A stretch of 63,271 nt of DNA from a candidate division FCPU426 bacterium (lineage in GTDB: Bacteria > Oederibacteriota > JAAXVQ01 > JAUVAV01): assembly GCA_030591525.1 (NCBI GenBank), contig JAUVAV010000016.1, forward strand, positions 1 through 63,271, given 5' to 3'. The number at the start of each line of letters is the position of its first letter. Within the stretch, counting starts at the first letter, position 1. The position numbers and the translations under genes were made by a program. Under the pieces are notes generated by a model that was not told where the DNA came from, ran no database searches, and saw nothing but the letters and a program-made list of their open reading frames with translations. Positions 61,588 through 63,271 of the stretch are shown in pieces.

Positions 61588-62610
61588 ATGGCTGATAAAG
61601 ATCAGGATGAGTTTGATGACAAACTGCATAAAACAGAGATAAATATTGATAAACCCACTGATATTCTAAAGGTGGAAAAAGTCTTCGAAAAATTGCAGCA
61701 ACGTTATAACATGTGTGAGAAAAAGATACATGAAACAGCAATCATTGCCGGTGAATTGGGCGAAAATATCATCAAGCACGGTAAACATGGAAAAATGACT
61801 ATCCTCTATCACGAGCACAAAACAATGACGTCCTTCATTGAAATCATCTCTGAAAACGTGGGCGTATTACCGTCAAGAGCCCAAGAAAAGGGCATGACAA
61901 CCAAGCATAATAGCTTGGGTATCGGATTAAATGTTATCTCGCGCTTTTCTGATATCTTAACTTATGAGCAGGAGGGCGATATTCTGCGTATTCGTTCCTT
62001 CAAATATTGCTGGGATTTCCCTGCCCGCTCAGAGGTGGCTGTATTGTCCTATCCGACGTCGATGTGCATCCAGAGCAATGGTGACAGCTATTTCATCCAT
62101 AAAAGCGAGTCGGAACTCTTATGTGTTATCGATGCTTTAGGGCACGGGACTGAAGCTTACAAATCTGCCTCTGCGGTCATCAATTTTTTGCAAGATATAC
62201 ACTACCACAAGTTAGACGACCTGATATATGAGGTTCATAATTATATCAAAGCTAACCGCCTACGGGGTGTAATGCTCTCGAGCGTCCGGCTGGATTATAA
62301 CTCTAACACAATTTTATTCTGCGGGTTGGGCGACGTTACGACAAAAATATTTCTGCCCGAAGGAGACAAGATTTTATACCCCTTCCCTAAGGAAGGGATC
62401 GTCGGCGATATCTATCGTACGGCAAACATACAGGAATTCCCGTTAATCAAGGGATCTATCATCGCCATGTTCAGCGACGGACTATCCAGTAAACTAACGA
62501 TTTCTTCTGCGACGCGGACAAATAGGCTTGTTCATCAAGTAAACGATTTAATGAATAAGTACGGAAGAGCTCACGATGACCGAACCTTGCTGCTGGCGAA
62601 GATTTTATAG
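61588..62610 (+). CDS. HATPase (RsbT-like) fused to a PP2C/RsbX-like phosphatase
   Basis: 340 residues. The first half is a GHKL ATPase of the anti-sigma/RsbT type: N-box AGELGENIIKHG, a weak G1 region (IISENVGVLP) and G2 NSLGIGLNVISRFSDIL. The second half is a serine phosphatase of SpoIIE/RsbX type with VIDALGHGTEA, IAMFSDGLSSKL and HDDRTLLLAKI, the metal-binding acids complete. It could set the phosphorylation of STAS-type partners, though none is in the window. ATG 61588 fits the 'gaggtga' site better than 61570. Confidence 0.8.
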   Translation: MADKDQDEFDDKLHKTEINIDKPTDILKVEKVFEKLQQRYNMCEKKIHETAIIAGELGENIIKHGKHGKMTILYHEHKTMTSFIEIISENVGVLPSRAQEKGMTTKHNSLGIGLNVISRFSDILTYEQEGDILRIRSFKYCWDFPARSEVAVLSYPTSMCIQSNGDSYFIHKSESELLCVIDALGHGTEAYKSASAVINFLQDIHYHKLDDLIYEVHNYIKANRLRGVMLSSVRLDYNSNTILFCGLGDVTTKIFLPEGDKILYPFPKEGIVGDIYRTANIQEFPLIKGSIIAMFSDGLSSKLTISSATRTNRLVHQVNDLMNKYGRAHDDRTLLLAKIL

Positions 62611-62739
62611 GCTGCCGGGAGGATGGATAGATTAAGAATAACTGAAAGAGGGGGTGATCAGGCGACACAAGCAAGGTCCGGATTTTCAAATTTCCCGTCC
62701 CTGGTGGCGGGATAAATACTTATTCCAAGGAGACATATC

Positions 62740-62967
62740 ATGGCCACAATAAGCATGGATTTAACAAAACTTCGTTGTCCCCAGCCCATTCTGAAGATTA
62801 CAGCCAAATCTGCTGAAATGAAACCCGGCGAGGTGTTGGAGGTTATGGCAGACTGCCCCACTTTTGTGTCGGATATCAAGGTATGGTGCGAAAGACTCAA
62901 CAAAAAGTTGATTTCCATCAAAAAGGATGAATCCTCAGGGGCAACCACCTGTCAAATAGCATTTTAA
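62740..62967 (+). CDS. TusA-family sulfur-carrier protein
   Basis: 75 residues with TKLRCPQPILKITAKSAEM; Cys13 in the CPxP motif is the persulfide-carrying residue in TusA. Family members relay sulfur for tRNA thiolation, molybdenum enzymes or reverse dissimilatory pathways. A second Cys in MADCPTFVSDIKVWCE is also common in this subgroup. 'caaggaga' is the ribosome site. It lies between the HATPase-PP2C gene and the partial HAMP-like gene. Confidence 0.9.
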   Translation: MATISMDLTKLRCPQPILKITAKSAEMKPGEVLEVMADCPTFVSDIKVWCERLNKKLISIKKDESSGATTCQIAF

Positions 62968-63113
62968 CCAGCAGGTTTTGACCAGAACCAAGAAGCAATT
63001 TATTGTCAGTTGCTCCAGGTTTCTTCTGAAAAGCAGGACTAATGGGTGTTTGCATATATAGTAGGGGAATACGCTATAGGCCTATTCGTTACTTTAGAGA
63101 GGGGTGATACATA

Positions 63114-63271
<158 letters not shown>

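Overview
The window reads as one contig of an uncultured Gram-negative bacterium. The evidence is a lipid A/Kdo/heptose cluster (lpxB, waaA, lpxK and several GT9 heptosyltransferase-like genes), MurA, large secreted fibronectin-type-III and repeat proteins, and two proteins with C-terminal domains like the sorting domains of type IX secretion. Gene style and the dispersed palindromic repeats suggest a candidate-phylum lineage (Omnitrophota-like or a similar group), but nothing here fixes the taxonomy. No rRNA, tRNA, CRISPR array, integrase or intact transposase was found. All genes lie on the + strand except one large FN3 protein (21893-24439).

Layout. 1-8.7 kb: the 3' part of a giant tandem-repeat protein (exact 162-bp units, then YD/RHS-like repeats), followed by two overlapping GT-C type membrane glycosyltransferase genes. 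8.9-19.6 kb: murA, then a compact operon hisD-hisC-hisB-hisH-hisA-hisF-hisI-trpE-trpG plus a secreted FN3 protein; hisG and hisE are absent from the operon. 19.8-26.0 kb: an inositol-monophosphatase-family gene, a pseudopilin-like protein, a HAMP-only membrane protein, the nine-FN3 protein and hflX. 26.2-27.4 kb: an ATPase-DUF4143 gene with what looks like a leaderless promoter. 27.4-37.8 kb: a tightly coupled envelope operon (Gfo/Idh oxidoreductase, lpxB, waaA, lpxK, then eight-odd glycosyltransferases, one of them frameshifted).

38-61 kb is accessory. It holds a ribbon-helix-helix/PIN toxin-antitoxin pair, a 1374-residue STAND-type NTPase ending in a PD-(D/E)XK nuclease-like domain, a DUF4365 nuclease-like gene, a small coiled-coil protein, a relic of a REP-associated tyrosine transposase (RAYT), an exo/endonuclease/phosphatase-family protein, a DUF1801 protein, a triple-PPC secreted protein, a second ATPase-DUF4143 gene, two type-IX-like secreted proteins and a surface-polysaccharide acylation module (MBOAT plus AlgJ/AlgX-like). 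About ten copies of one 60-90 nt repeat, all in the same orientation, punctuate this stretch. They usually sit just after a gene, and no copy was seen in the first 38 kb. The strongest candidate for an undescribed system is the STAND-nuclease gene with its DUF4365 neighbour inside this repeat-delimited, defence-like island.

61.5-63.3 kb: an HATPase-PP2C fusion (RsbT/RsbX-like), a TusA-family protein, and the start of a gene with a HAMP-like segment that runs off the end.
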